From Salminus brasiliensis (lineage: Eukaryota; Chordata; Actinopteri; Characiformes; Bryconidae), in NCBI RefSeq assembly GCF_030463535.1, contig NC_132878.1, positions 99,186,059-99,250,058 of the forward strand: a DNA stretch of 64,000 nt, read 5' to 3'. Positions 1-10,834 of the stretch are shown here, piece after piece. Both the position numbers and the translations under genes were made by a program. Position 1 is the first letter of the stretch. The number at the start of each line of letters is the position of its first letter. The notes beneath the pieces are model-generated. The model ran no database searches, was not told the DNA's origin, and saw only the letters and a list, made by a program, of their open reading frames with translations.

Positions 1-2430
1 ACAGCAAAAGACTCTTAATTGCACATGGGGGTGGGATATTGCACATAGTATTCCCTGAACATGAACATGTGTGTGTAGTTAAGTGTGTGTGTATGTGGTC
101 CGCTGGGAGCAGTGCTGGTTGTGCAGTCTGACGGCAGCAGGAAGGAAGGACCTGTGATACCCCTCCTTCACACACTTGGGGTGAAGCAGCCTGTCGCTAA
201 AGGAGCTGCCCAGTGCTGCCAGAGTCTCATGCATGGGGTGGGAGCTGTTCTCCAGCATGGATGCCAGCTTGGTTGTCATCCTCCTGTCTCCCACCACCTG
301 CACTGGGTCTAAGAAGCACCCCAGGACAGAGCTTTGGACATGAGTTTGTCCCTTCTTATCTGCCGTCGAGATGCTACTGCCCCAGCAGACCACTCCATAG
401 AAGATGGCAGATGCCACCACTGTGTCGAAGAACGTCCTCAGGAGAGCTCCCTGCACTCCAAAGGACCTCAATCTCCTCAGCAGGTAGAGTCTGCTCTGGC
501 CTTTCTTGTAGAGAGCAGCAGTGTTGACTGATCAGTCCAGTTTGTTGTTCAGATGAACACCCAGGTATTTATAAGAGTCCACACTCTCGATGTTCATACC
601 CTGGATGTTCACTGATGGAGGGGGGTGTCTGCACCTGCGGAAATCCACCACCAGTTCTTTGGTCTTTCCAGCGTTTATCTGAAGGTGGTTCTGCAGACAC
701 CAGTCCACAAAGTCCTGAATAAGTTCTCTGTACTCGCTGTCCTCCTCATTGGATATGAGGCCGACGATCGCTGAGTCATCAGAGAACTTCTGGAAATGAC
801 AGGTCGGTGAGCTGTACATGAAGTCAGCAGTGTACAGGGTGAAGAGGAATGGTGCCAAGACCGTTCCTTAAGGGGCTCCTGTGCTGCTGACCACCAAGTC
901 AGAGACACAGTCCCGTGCCCTCACATACTGTGGTCGGTTGGTGAGGTAGTCCAGTATCCAGTTTGACAGGTGACTGTCCACTCCACAATGTCCCAACTTG
1001 TCCTTTAGAAGCCCTGGCTGTATGGTGTTAAAAGCACTGGAGAAATCGAAGAAGGTGATCCTCACAGTGCTGCCGGGCTTCTCCAGGTGAGAAAGAGCTC
1101 TGTGTAGAAGATAGATGACAGCATCATCCACCCCGACACCAGGCTGGTAGGCGAACTGAAGAGGGTCCATGGATGGGCTCACCAGAGGGCGGATGTGGTT
1201 GAGGACCAGCCTCTCCAGTGACTTCATCAGATGGGAAGTCAGTGCCACCGGCCTGTAGCTGTTTAGGTCCTTTGGGTGCTGTGTTTTGGGCACAGGTACC
1301 ACACAAGATGTTTTCCACAACTGTGGTACTCTTCCCAGTTTTAGGCTCATGTTGAACATATGCTCAACTACTCTGCACAGCTGATCTGCGCAGGACTTGA
1401 GGAGCCTGGCATTGATTCCATCAGGACCTGTAGCTTTCTTAGGCTTGATCTTCCTCAGCTCATTTCTCACCTGGGTTGTTGTGAAGGACAGGTTGGAGCA
1501 GGGGGGCTGGGTGCTGGAATGTGTGAATGGGTGGTTGATGCTGCCAGACGATGAGCCATTAGGGGATGATGATGGTGATGATTGTGAGCCAGAAGTTCTG
1601 AGAGAAGAAGAAGGGGGAGGGCAGCATGATGGTAGTGCTGCTGAGTGGGGATACAGCAGGGGTGTCTGTGTGGGGGCAGGGCTAGGTGATTGATCAAATC
1701 TGTTGAAAAATAGATTGAGATCATTCACCCACTTCTGGTCCCCCGCCACCTGGGAGTTGGACTTTGTGTGTCCAGAAATGGTTTGAAGGCCTTTCCACAT
1801 TCCCCTGACGTTGTTCTGCTGCAACTGTTCCTCCAGCTTCCTCTTGTAGCTGGCTTTCCCCTCCCTGATCTTCCTTCTCAGTTCCCTCTGCACAGCTTTC
1901 AGCTCATCCTTCTCACCAGATCTGAAGGCCCTCTTTTTCGCTTTTAGGAGAGCCTTTATATCTGGATTAATCCACAGTCTTGGTGGGCACGGTGTTATCC
2001 ACATAGACGTTGACGTAGTCCGTAATGCAGTGAGTGAGATTGTCAATGTCCTCCCCATTAGGATCACACAGTTCTTCCCACACCGTTGTTTCAAAGCAGT
2101 CCTTCAGAGCCTCCTCAGACTCCTTAGACCATTTCTTCACTGTACGGGTGACAGCTGGTTCCCTATGTACAATGGGTTTGTACACAGGCAGAAGATGAAC
2201 CAGACTGTGATCAGATCTTCCAAGGGGAGGGAGAGGTGACGAGTTGTATGTCTCCTTTGTGTTGGCAAAAAACAGGTCCAGTGTTTTCATGTCTCTGGTG
2301 TGGCAGGTTACATACTGGGTGAAGGTGGACAGAGTGGAGGATGGAGAAGCATGGTTGAAGTCTCCGGAGATAAGGAGGAGGGCCTGCGGGTGCTGTGTCT
2401 GCAGCCTGCACACAGCTGAGTGCAGGACAT
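1..2430 (-). mobile_element. Rex1-like LINE A, 3' portion (interrupted copy)
   Basis: Non-LTR retrotransposon read right to left. Translation gives the C-terminal half of an AP-type endonuclease (SGDFNH near 2360, RSDHSLVHL near 2200) and a reverse transcriptase ([27 protein letters not shown]). FSSAFNT and the general layout fit the fish Rex1 (CR1-related) family; the family name is from memory. The 5' part of the same element lies at about 5746-6440, on the far side of LINE B: translation runs AAYIPPSANADSA up to the gap and LHSAVCRLQTQHP after it, which is one continuous endonuclease. The 3' end lies beyond the left window edge. The copy is dead: frameshift near 1975 and nonsense codons near 868 and 532. 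Confidence 0.85.
79..2413 (-). pseudogene. LINE A endonuclease/reverse transcriptase ORF, broken
   Basis: Three open pieces together cover the C-terminal endonuclease and the RT: 2413-1967 (endonuclease end), 2094-868 (linker plus RT up to the palm motif) and 858-79 (RT active site, thumb and C-terminus). Breaks visible: a frame change near 1975 just before WINPDIKALLK; a TAA where relatives have Gln in the GAPQG motif at 868-870; and a TGA where relatives have Trp after NNKLD near 532. The active-site box reads FSDD rather than the usual FADD. This copy cannot make a full protein. The reading frame continues upstream in the 5852-6418 piece. Confidence 0.8.
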
Positions 2431-2755
2431 CAGAATCAGAATCAGAATCTCTTTATTTCACCAAGTATGTTACCCATACAAGGAATTTGTCTTGGTGAGA
2501 GCAACACGTATGACAAGTAACAAAAAAACACAGAACACAGTCTTAAACTAAAGGAAAATGACACTAAACAATAAATAGGGTAGGGGATAAATTAAAAAAG
2601 TAAAAAGTACTAAAGGTAATAAAGAGCTGAAAAATATATTTACAGAAAAGAAAAGAACATCTGTACAGGTGTGCAAATAGTCATAGTGCAAAATAGGCAG
2701 AGTGCAAATAGCTGTTCAGTCCGGTTTGGTACAGTTCAGTTGTAAGTTTAGAGGT

Positions 2756-4108
2756 TTACAGTGGGAGGTGACCACTGTGATTGAGGAGCGCTACAGCTCT
2801 GGGGAAGAAGCTGTTAGCATGACGTGTTGTGCTGGTTTTGATGGACCGCAGTCTTCTACCCGAGGGGAGTGTCTGGAAGAGGAGGTGTCCAGGATGTGAG
2901 GGGTCAGATGTAATCTTGCCAGCCCGCTTCGTCATCCTGCTGGTGTAGATCTGCTGAAGTGATGGCAGGTTACATCCTATGATCCTCTCTGCTGTCCTGA
3001 TGATGCGCTGGAGTTTGGTTCTTTCTTGTGAGGTGGAGGAACCAAACCAGATAGTTATGGAGGCTGTGATAATGGACTCGATGATCGCTGTGTAGAACTG
3101 GATCATCAGGGTCTGTGGCAGGTTGAATTTCTTGAGCTGTCTCAAGAAGAACATTCTTTGTTGAGCTTTCTTGATGATGGAGATGGTGTTTTTCTCCCAT
3201 TTCAAGTCTCTGGAAATGGTGGTGCCCAGGAACTTGAGTGACTCCACCATTGATACTGCAGTGTTGTTGATGTGGAGGGGGGGAAGGGTGGGTGGATTGC
3301 GTCGGAAGTCCACCACCATCTCTACAGTCTTTTCTGTGTTTAGCAGCAGGTGGTTGTTGCTGCACCAGGACACCAGCTGCTCAATTTCCTTTCTGTAAGC
3401 AGACTCATCACCGTTGGCATGTAGGCCCACCAGAGTGGAGTCATCTGCAAATTTCAGGATCTTTACAGCTGGATCTTTGGAGACACAGTCATTAGTGTAG
3501 AGGCTGAAGAGAAGGGGTGAAAGAACACAACCCTGAGGGACTCCAGTACTGAGTGTCCGGAGGTCTGAAGTGTGCTTCCCCAGCCGCACCTGCTGTCTCC
3601 TGTCTGTCAGAAAATCCACAATCCACCGACACATGGAGTCTGGCACTGACAGCTGGGAGAGTTTGGCCTGAAGAAGCTGCGGCACAACAGTGTTAAAGGC
3701 CGAGCTAAAGTCCACAAACAAAACCCTAGCATAGTTTCCATGGCTGTTGAGATGTTGCAGGATAAAGTGCAGGGTCAGGTTGACCACATCATCGACAGAC
3801 CTGTTTGCTCGGTACGCAAACTGCAGGGGGTCCAGCAGGGGATCTGTGATGGACTTCAGGTGGGCTAGGATCAGGCGTTTAAAGACCTTCATGACTACAG
3901 AGGTCAGGGCGACAGGCCTGTAATCATTCAGTCCGGTGATGGTGGATTTCTTGGGAACTGGAATGATGGTGGAGGTTTTGAAGCAGGCTGGAACAGAGCA
4001 GAGTTCCAGTGATCTGTTAAAAATGTCTGTAAACACTGGAGCTAGTTGGTCACAGCAGTGTTTTAGGGTGGATGGAGAGACTGAGTCGGGCCCGGGGGCT
4101 TTCCTCAC
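2756..4108 (-). CDS. LINE B reverse transcriptase ORF (450 aa)
   Basis: Reverse transcriptase of the non-LTR type. Motifs in order: RKAPGPD (2-8), [13 protein letters not shown] (62-74), [10 protein letters not shown] (131-140, first catalytic Asp), [13 protein letters not shown] (188-200) and [10 protein letters not shown] (220-229, active-site Asp pair). The C-terminal thumb region ends with LPSGRRLRS and SFFPRAV, typical of this family. No internal stop is present. The Met at 4108 is only the first Met after a frameshift; in an intact element the RT would continue from the endonuclease ORF that overlaps it at 4105-4108. The catalytic residues look intact, so this is the youngest-looking RT in the left part of the window. 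Confidence 0.85.
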   Translation of the reverse strand: MRKAPGPDSVSPSTLKHCCDQLAPVFTDIFNRSLELCSVPACFKTSTIIPVPKKSTITGLNDYRPVALTSVVMKVFKRLILAHLKSITDPLLDPLQFAYRANRSVDDVVNLTLHFILQHLNSHGNYARVLFVDFSSAFNTVVPQLLQAKLSQLSVPDSMCRWIVDFLTDRRQQVRLGKHTSDLRTLSTGVPQGCVLSPLLFSLYTNDCVSKDPAVKILKFADDSTLVGLHANGDESAYRKEIEQLVSWCSNNHLLLNTEKTVEMVVDFRRNPPTLPPLHINNTAVSMVESLKFLGTTISRDLKWEKNTISIIKKAQQRMFFLRQLKKFNLPQTLMIQFYTAIIESIITASITIWFGSSTSQERTKLQRIIRTAERIIGCNLPSLQQIYTSRMTKRAGKITSDPSHPGHLLFQTLPSGRRLRSIKTSTTRHANSFFPRAVALLNHSGHLPL

Positions 4109-5721
4109 CTTCTGTCTGCTGAAGAGCCTGTGAACATCCTGCAGGTTGATGCAGAGATGAGCAGGAGGCAGAGGTGAGAGGGCCAGTGTGGAGGTGGAGG
4201 TGGAGGGGGTGATGGGTGGTAGACAGTCTGATTGTCTTTTGTGAGTTCAAATCTGCAGTAGAACTCATTCAGGTCGTTGGTGAGGTGTCGGTCGTTCAGG
4301 AGGAGGGGGGTCTTTCTCACCTTGTGACCAGTGAGAAGCTGAAGGCCTTTCCAGGCTGAAGATGGGTCGTTAGCAGTGATGTGTCTGTTCAGCTGCTCTG
4401 AGTACTTGCTCTTCGCAGCTCTAATCCCTTTCTCCAGTCTGTATTTGACCTCCTTAAAGACAGTTCTATCTCCACTCCTGAACGCTTCCTCCTTTTCCCT
4501 CCGAAGCTGTTTGAGTTTAGCAGTAAACCAGGGTTTGTTGTTACTGTATCTCACCTGTGATTTAGTTGAGATACAGCTGTCTTCACAGAAACTGATGTAT
4601 GACGTCACAGTGTCTGTGTATTCGTCCAGGCCGTCTGTCGCCTCCTCAAACACAGCCCAGTCTGTGGATTCGAAGCAGCCCTGCAGCTTCTCAATGTCTC
4701 CACTGGTCCACCTTTTCACTGTTGTGATGACCGGCTTGTTGGTTTTGAGTTTCTGCCGGTAGGTTGGAATGAGGTGAACAAGGCTGTGATCGGAGAGCCC
4801 GACAGCTGCGCGTGTGACCGCGCGATAGGCATTCTTGATACAGGTGTAGCACTTGTCCAGTGTGTTGCCTTCTCGTGTTGGACACGTGATGTGTTGTCTG
4901 TATTTGGGCATCTCCTTCGTGAGGTTTACGCTGTTAAAATCCCCCAGAATTATGAGGAGTGAGTCCGGGAACTCCCGCTCCACCTTCGTGATCTGTTCCG
5001 CCAGCTGTTTCAGCGCGTCGCTCGTGCACGCGCTCGGCGCAATGTAGGTGCCGGCTAGGATGAACGAGCTGAACTCTCTGGGCGAGTAGAACGGTCTACA
5101 GGTTATGAACAGAGATTCCAGATGAGGGGAGCAGGATTTTAACAGTACCGTAGTGTCTCTACACCAGCGCTCGTTGATGTAGAAGCAGATTCCTCCTCCT
5201 CTGCTCTTGCCGCTGCGCTCCGCGTCTCTGTCCGCTCTGTGCAGCTGGAAGCCCGGGAGGTGCAGCGCGCTGTCCAGGGTCAGCTCGGTCAGCCAGGTCT
5301 CAGTGAAGCAGAGCGCAGAAGCAGTGGAGAAGTCCTTGTTAGTTTGGTTAAGCAGAAGTAGTTCCTCAGTTTTGTTGCTGAGAGATCGGAGGTTGGAGAG
5401 GAATAATGACGGTAGGGGTGTGCGAGCCCCGCGCCGCCTCAGACGCACGAGCGCGCCGGCTCGTCTGCCCCTGCGCCGGCTTCTCCACAGTCTCCTGGCG
5501 AGGCCGAGCGCGGTCAGCGCGGCTGTGGTGAGGATCTCCGCACAAACTGAAGTTTCTTGAACAAATTCCGGGATGTTTTCAGGGGAAATGTTGTTCCTGA
5601 AGCTCAGTAGTTGTTCCCTGCTCCAACTAACTGAGTTTGACGTACAATAGACAACATTAACAAACAAAAACAAACACCACACGGAGGAGCTCGTCACCGT
5701 GGCTGCCATCCTCGGCGCCAT
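4105..5721 (-). CDS. LINE B endonuclease ORF (538 aa)
   Basis: N-terminal half of the Rex1-like polyprotein: an AP-endonuclease-like domain that nicks target DNA for target-primed reverse transcription. Residues 13-26 form a hydrophobic segment, followed by an Arg-rich stretch at 75-100. Endonuclease motifs are ETWL (141-144), GDFN (260-263) and SDHSLVHL (310-317), so the catalytic Glu, Asp/Asn and Asp-His residues are present. After about residue 500 the frame drifts into a proline-rich stretch and stops at 4105, while the expected continuation (the RT linker) is open in the neighbouring frame from about 4140. One indel therefore separates this ORF from the RT. The ATG at 5721 lies near the element's 5' boundary. 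Confidence 0.8.
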   Translation of the reverse strand: MAPRMAATVTSSSVWCLFLFVNVVYCTSNSVSWSREQLLSFRNNISPENIPEFVQETSVCAEILTTAALTALGLARRLWRSRRRGRRAGALVRLRRRGARTPLPSLFLSNLRSLSNKTEELLLLNQTNKDFSTASALCFTETWLTELTLDSALHLPGFQLHRADRDAERSGKSRGGGICFYINERWCRDTTVLLKSCSPHLESLFITCRPFYSPREFSSFILAGTYIAPSACTSDALKQLAEQITKVEREFPDSLLIILGDFNSVNLTKEMPKYRQHITCPTREGNTLDKCYTCIKNAYRAVTRAAVGLSDHSLVHLIPTYRQKLKTNKPVITTVKRWTSGDIEKLQGCFESTDWAVFEEATDGLDEYTDTVTSYISFCEDSCISTKSQVRYSNNKPWFTAKLKQLRREKEEAFRSGDRTVFKEVKYRLEKGIRAAKSKYSEQLNRHITANDPSSAWKGLQLLTGHKVRKTPLLLNDRHLTNDLNEFYCRFELTKDNQTVYHPSPPPPPPPHWPSHLCLLLISASTCRMFTGSSADRR

Positions 5722-5745
5722 CTTGGTTCTAGCTTCCGAGAAGCC

Positions 5746-6440
5746 GAGTCAGCGTTAGCAGAGGGGGGGATGTACGCAGCCATCACGATAACGTGTGAGA
5801 ATTCCCTCGGGAGATGGTACAGCCTCATGCTAACGGCTAACAGTTCAATGTTCAGCAGTTCAGCAGTGAACAGCAGATCTGTTCCTTAATAGTGATGTGC
5901 CCAGAGTTACACCATCTATCATTCACAAATACTGCCAGTCCGCCTCCCTTCCTCTTACCCCTCTCCTCCGTCCTGTCCGCCCGGCTGAGGTGAAAGCCTT
6001 GCACAGATACGGGCGTGTCTGGGGTCAGCGTGGTCAGCCAGGTCTCTGTGAACACCATGATGCTGCACTCCCGGTACTCCCTCTGATGTCGCGTTAGCGC
6101 CGCCAGCTCGTCCATCTTATTGGGGAGCGACCTCACGTTCCCCAGGACTACAGAAGGAAGAGCGGGCTGGTAGCGTCTCCTCCGGGCGCGACACAGAGCT
6201 CCAGCCCGGCTCCCCCGCCGCCTCCTCCTCAGCTCGCGGGGGATGTCGTGCCTCTCGCGCGGCAGCACAGCTAACAGCTGGTCCCTGGTGGAAACAATAG
6301 GCACGCGACTCCGCACGAGCTCTCCAGACACGGTCGTAAACAAGGAAAAAAGTAGCGTAGAAACCAGAGAAATCACCACGCTTTTGGTGTCCATTGTGCC
6401 TAGAGTCATAAACAACACTAAACTACCAAAGAAACTTAAC
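5746..6440 (-). mobile_element. Rex1-like LINE A, 5' portion
   Basis: Same orientation as the 1-2430 segment and its missing 5' end. It encodes the N-terminus and first half of the endonuclease: LPSVVLGNVRSLPNK, FTETWLTTLTPD and GGGLAVFVNDRWC. It is interrupted near 5880 by degenerate sequence and resumes as PREFSHVIVMAAYIPPSANA at about 5830-5750, immediately before LINE B. The endonuclease resumes at 2430 on the other side of B. The 5' end (about 6440) is estimated from the ATG at 6418 and the adjacent A-rich sequence. Confidence 0.8.
5852..6418 (-). pseudogene. LINE A endonuclease N-terminal fragment
   Basis: A 188-codon open segment. Met-9 or Met-1 is followed by a hydrophobic stretch (residues 12-31), an Arg-rich segment (about 60-80), then the first endonuclease motifs including ETWL and a GGG-containing loop. 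The last residues (after about 172) are not family-like, so the frame is lost before the catalytic GDFN motif, which lies at 2360 beyond LINE B. The hydrophobic-then-basic N-terminus matches the architecture of LINE B. Confidence 0.75.
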
Positions 6441-6527
6441 TTAAGACTTCTAAATTGGAAAAAAAGTTAGAAAAAGCTCAGAAGTGAGCAGGAGCTGCTG
6501 CAACAGGCTGCCACCTCCGTGGCGCCA

Positions 6528-7672
6528 AAACTTCAGAAAGACACAGGCCGACCGGAAGCATGGGGAGACCCCGTCATACGCGCCGGGAGACCGTGTATGG
6601 GTCTCCACACGGGACATGCGGACTGGTCTTCCGTCCCAGAAGTTGGCAGATAAGTACATGGGTCCATACGAAGTTGTCAAACATGTTAACAAGGTTTCTG
6701 TTAAGGTTCGTTTACCCCCTCACTCACGTATACATCCGGTGTTTCATGTGTCGCAGCTCAAGCCTGTGGTGCCTGGGCCCCTGGACGAGGACACACCGCC
6801 GGAGCCTGTAGAAGTGGAGGGGACCCCCGCTTACACGGTCCGGCGAGTACTGGACTCCCGACGGCGCGGGGGCCGACTTCAGTATCTTCTGGACTGGGAA
6901 GGGTATGGTCCGGAGGAACGCTCCTGGGAACCGGCTGGAAACGTCCTGGACCCGGCATTGGTCCAGGAGTTCCATGAACGCTGTCCGGACAAGCCGGCTC
7001 CCAGGCCTCGCGGTCGCCCCAGGAAGTTGCAGGCCCCCGCCCGTGGAGGACTCACCAGTTGGCAGGGGCCACGGCCCGTCTCGTCGGACCGAGAGGGCCC
7101 ACTCTTGGACAATCCGGGTTCTCAGGTGTCTGGCTGGCGACCGGGGCCATGTTTTCTGTTTATCTCTGATTTGTTTCACCTGAGTGTTTTCACCTTCACG
7201 TTCAGGAGACTTCTAGGGAGGTCTACGAGTTCAAGTAGTATATGCTCTATCGGAGCGGTTTCACGTTCAGGAGTTCACTGTCTGGTTCACCGGTTGGTCG
7301 CCAGGGAGATTTGGCGTCCGGTTCCCTTGCACCCTAGTCGAGTAAGTTCATCAGCGCCTGACGAGCGCGGTTTTGGGGTGAGGCTTTTGTTATTTAGTTT
7401 CGTTGGTTCTTTTGCGTTCTAGCCTTCCTCCCCCCCGTTTGATTTGTCCCCTCTCGCTTTGCTCCCGGACTACTTTCCAGCCTCAGGTGGTTTTCCAGGT
7501 TAAGCCCCATTTCAGTTGTCACCTGTTTGTTTTCTGTTTCTGTTTATTGGACCCTGTACTTTGCTGCCTCGTTTTGTTTGTGTTTGGTCGTTTTGGTTTG
7601 GTCATTAAAGACTATTTCCTGGCATTGCTCTGTCCCTGCGAGTGTTCCCTTGTCTCGCCTAGCCAGCATGAC
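6528..7672 (+). mobile_element. Ty3/Gypsy retrotransposon, 3' end (integrase tail plus LTR)
   Basis: The remnant carries the end of the pol polyprotein, followed by a 3' LTR that finishes with CTAGCCAGCATGACA at 7672. The same terminus closes the solo LTR ending at 12516. The LTR start is not certain (somewhere in 7060-7160), because the TGTCAGG start seen in the other LTRs is not obvious. Everything 5' of the integrase C-terminus is missing, and the element abuts the 5' end of LINE A near 6490-6528, which suggests a deletion breakpoint there. The 3' LTR end abuts a SINE fragment. Confidence 0.75.
6535..7045 (+). pseudogene. Gypsy integrase C-terminal domain with chromodomain (fragment)
   Basis: Open from 6484, but only about 6535-7045 is family-like. 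Order: APGDRVWVSTRD and GPYEVVKHVNKVSVKVRLP (integrase C-terminal SH3-like fold), HPVFHVSQLKPV, then a chromodomain (AYTVRRVLDSRRRGGRLQYLLDWEGY in part, GPEERSWEPAGN, DPALVQEFH) and a basic tail with PRPRGRPRK. In such elements the chromodomain targets integration to chromatin. The frame stays open into the LTR (to 7422), which is probably chance. The catalytic integrase core, RT and protease are absent, so this is a fragment. Confidence 0.8.
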
Positions 7673-7757
7673 AGTGTGTGTGTGTTCACTACCACAGATG
7701 GTTTAATGCGGAGGACACATTTCACTGTACAGTGACAAATATGTGCACCTTAACTGT
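7673..7757 (+). mobile_element. tRNA-derived SINE, 3' fragment
   Basis: The (GT)n stretch, TTCACTACCACAGATGG, AATGCGGAGGACACATTTC and CAGTGACAAATATGTGCACCTT match the 3' half of the fuller SINEs at 9998-10313 (-) and 40593-40836 (+). The 5' tRNA-like half is missing. The copy begins exactly where the Gypsy LTR ends, so the LTR element probably inserted in the SINE or the two were joined by deletion. Confidence 0.7.
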
Positions 7758-8340
7758 TGTGAGAAACATGTGGAATTAAAATAAATAAAAATAATAGATT
7801 CAAAAATGAGAAATGCCTTACAGAACAGAGTGCTTACAAAGCCCTCAAACATCACCATTACTTTATAATGTTCCTCCATGTTGTTGGTAATGAGGTCAAT
7901 TTAATCCTTTCTTTGCCTTGTTACTGTGTGTGTGTGTGTGTGTGTGAATTAAAATATATGAATTACATTTATAGTAGCCTCTGCTTTCAGGGCGTATTTT
8001 CAGTCTGCATTTCTCTTAATATCAGGTGAATACACATTTAAAGTATTAATGGCTGTGAATTGTCAAAGCGCTGGTGCACAACCCAGATGCGTTTCCCCTT
8101 GTTTCTTTCTGAAGAAGAATGCGGCTGTAGCTCACTCCCACAGTTCAGCTTAACAGAAATCAAACCCTGGACATTGTGATTTCACTGCAGAGTCAGTGAG
8201 GCACTCAGTGTTTTCTGGAGGTTCTGGAGTATGTAGATTTTAGTTCTGATAAATCAGAAGTTCCACAGTGTGGGAATTAATCTGCAGTTATTCATGGAGC
8301 GTAGCAGTTCATTTTAGATACATGTACACATATAGTAGTT
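7758..8340. other. Non-coding stretch with (TG)n
   Basis: AT-rich sequence with no supportable ORF. A TG dinucleotide run of about 20 bases lies near 7925-7946. No other recognisable element was seen. Confidence 0.5.
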
Positions 8341-9131
8341 TTATACACACACTATTCACACTATACATATACACACACTATACATACACTATTCACACTA
8401 TACATATACACACACTATACACACTATACATATACACACACTATACATACACTATTCACACTATACATATACACACACTATACATATACACACACTATAC
8501 ATACACTATTCACACTATACATATACACACACTATACATACACTATTCACACTATACATATACACACACTATACATACACTATACACACTATACATATAC
8601 ACACACTATACATATACACACACTATACATACACTATTCACACTATACATATACACACACTATACATATACACACACTATACATACACTATTCACACTAT
8701 ACATATACACACACTATACATACACTATACACACTATACATACACTATTCACACTATACATATACACACACTATACACACTATACATATACACACACTAT
8801 ACATACACTATTCACACTATACATATACACACACTATACATACACTATACACACTATACATATACACACACTATACACACACTACATACATTATACACAC
8901 ACTATATACACACTACACATATACACACACTATACATACACTATACACACTGTGCATATACACACACTATACACACTATACATATACACACACACTATAC
9001 ACACTATATACACACTATACATATGCACACACTATACACACTATACACTATACACACACTATACACACACTATGCATATACACACACTTTACACACACTA
9101 TTCACACTATACATACACTATATACACTATC
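8341..9131. repeat. TATACACACACTATTCACAC-type minisatellite
   Basis: About 790 bp of imperfect tandem units built from CACTATACATATACACACA and CTATACATACACTATTCA blocks, mixed in variable order. The larger unit is roughly 35-45 bp and the 3' end is more degenerate. The long open frame across it (8268-9152, reading HTHYTYTIHTI) is a by-product of a stop-free repeat and is not called as a gene. Confidence 0.9.
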
Positions 9132-9364
9132 CTCATGCTGTTCAGCTGCTGAATGAACAATAGCTCAGTGGACTGTGGACCTCATCTGTACCATCACACC
9201 TCCACCCCATACACACACTCTGCACCCTGCACTTTCTCCACCCACCCTACATCTGAATTCATGCCCATTCACTTCTGTAAGTAATGTAAACATTCAGATC
9301 ATATCAAACCTGTACCTTTACCTGCTTTTACCAGTGCAGTAGTGTAAATAGAGAGTGCGTATAA

Positions 9365-9395
<31 letters not shown>

Positions 9396-9613
9396 ATAGT
9401 ATAAGTTAATGTGTAAATATTCAGTATTTCTGTTTTGTAAATTGGTGTTCAGTTTTTGTACTACTGTGAGGGACGATGCACCCAAGATTTACACTCACCT
9501 TCACACCAGTGTAATGTGACGTGACCCCAGACCTGTGGGAATGTTCATCTAGCCAAACATCTGGTAGTGTACAAGAGGATTTCCTGGTTTCCTCTAGGCC
9601 CGAGCGGGAGAGT
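9132..9613. other. Non-coding stretch with (TG)n at 9365-9396
   Basis: No coding signal. It holds a TG-rich microsatellite and otherwise unremarkable sequence between the minisatellite and the L2-like 3' end. Confidence 0.5.
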
Positions 9614-9997
9614 TGTCAAGTCAAGTCAAGTCAGATTTATTTGTATAGCTTTTTACAACTGTTGTCAAAAAGCAGCTTTACATAAATAGTGATTAATAAA
9701 AGACAGAGACAAAGAAGAAAGAAGAAAATAACGTAAGACATGATGGATCAAAGACCCCCCAGTGAGCAGCCAACGGAGACAGTGGCAAGGAAGAACCTCC
9801 CTTAGAGCTGGAGGAAGAAACCTTGGGAGGAACCAAGACTCACAAGGGGGACCCGACCCGTCCTCCTCTGATCAGAGCTATTTAAACATTAATGATAAAA
9901 ATGACCAAACCAGGTATAACAAATAGTTAAAAATGGTTTGAACATGGTCACTAAACAGATAGTGTGTGGTAGGCGGGTGAGCCGCTGGTCTGCTATG

Positions 9998-10313
9998 GGT
10001 AAGGTAAGGTAAGGTAAGGTAAGGTAAGGTAAGGTGCACGTATTTGTCACTGTACACTGTACAGCGAAATGTGTCCTCCGCATTTAACCCATCTGGTAGT
10101 GAACACACACTCACACACACACATGTGTTAGGGGCAGTGAGTACACACACACACCCAGAGCGGTGGGCAGCCAACTCCAGCGCCCGGGGAGCAGAGAGGG
10201 TAAAGGGCCTTGCTCAAGGGCCCAACAGTGGCAGCTTGCCGAGCCCGGGAATCGAACCCACAACCCTGTTATCGACAGCCCGGAGCTCTAACCGCTGAGC
10301 CACCACTGCCACC
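9998..10313 (-). mobile_element. tRNA-derived SINE, near complete
   Basis: On the minus strand the head reads GGTGGCTCAGCGGTTAGAGC (box A-like), then GTGGGTTCGATTCCCGGG (box B-like), then CTGCCACTGTTGGGCCCTTG, a (GT)n tract, AATGCGGAGGACACATTTCG and a TTACC pentamer tail repeated about seven times. The two boxes are the internal RNA polymerase III promoter inherited from a tRNA. It lies in the 3' UTR of the L2-like LINE. Not a tRNA gene: the cloverleaf is not preserved and a non-tRNA body follows. Confidence 0.85.
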
Positions 10314-10834
10314 AAAATAAGATGTCCTTCGAGCCGGATGGTGGTGGGTGGGGGGCCTGCTGGTGGGACTGGTAGGTGGCAGCTGGTTTGATGAAGGTAG
10401 AGCTCCAGCATCTCAGTGTACTACAGTTCCCTGTGTCCTCGAACCCCTGCAACCTTTATCTAAGAAACATTAATTACCAAAAGCTGAACTAAACAGATGA
10501 GTTTCAGCCTAGATTTAAAGACTGAGACTGTGTCTGAGTCCCGAACATTATCTGGAAGGTTATTCCAGAGCTGGGGGGCTTTATAAGAAAAGGCTCTTCC
10601 CCCTGCTGAGGTTTTCTGAATTTTGGGAACGAGTAAGAGGCCAGCACCCTGAGATCTAAGTAGTCTTGATGATCGTAATATACAATAAGATCCTGCAGGT
10701 ACTCAGGAGCGAGGCCATGTAGGGCTTTATATGTTAATAGAAGAATTCTGTATTCGATACGGAATTTAACTGGGAGCCAATAAAGTGCTGATAGAACTGG
10801 ACTGATATGGTCAGATTTTCTAGTTTTTGTGCTG

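Larger units (their letters stand above)
2431..5745 (-). mobile_element. Rex1-like LINE B, near full length, inserted in LINE A
   Basis: The element starts at about 5745, just upstream of its ATG at 5721, and ends at 2431 with an AATAAA signal followed by three copies of TTCTGA, a microsatellite-like 3' tail seen in fish LINEs. It encodes a complete endonuclease and a complete reverse transcriptase, separated by a single frameshift. It sits inside LINE A in the same orientation and splits A's endonuclease. I could not find a clear target-site duplication; the 3' junction shares TGA with the tail. The 3' UTR (about 2431-2755) is A/T-rich and non-coding. Confidence 0.85.

Noticed and set aside
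8268-9152. 294-codon open frame of HTHYTYTIH repeats
   Set aside because: Low-complexity translation of the TATACACAC minisatellite, with no conserved start context or domain.
10284-10302. Possible tRNA gene from box A/box B-like sequence (also at 40605)
   Set aside because: The boxes belong to a SINE body with a non-tRNA 3' half and pentamer tail; no intact cloverleaf.
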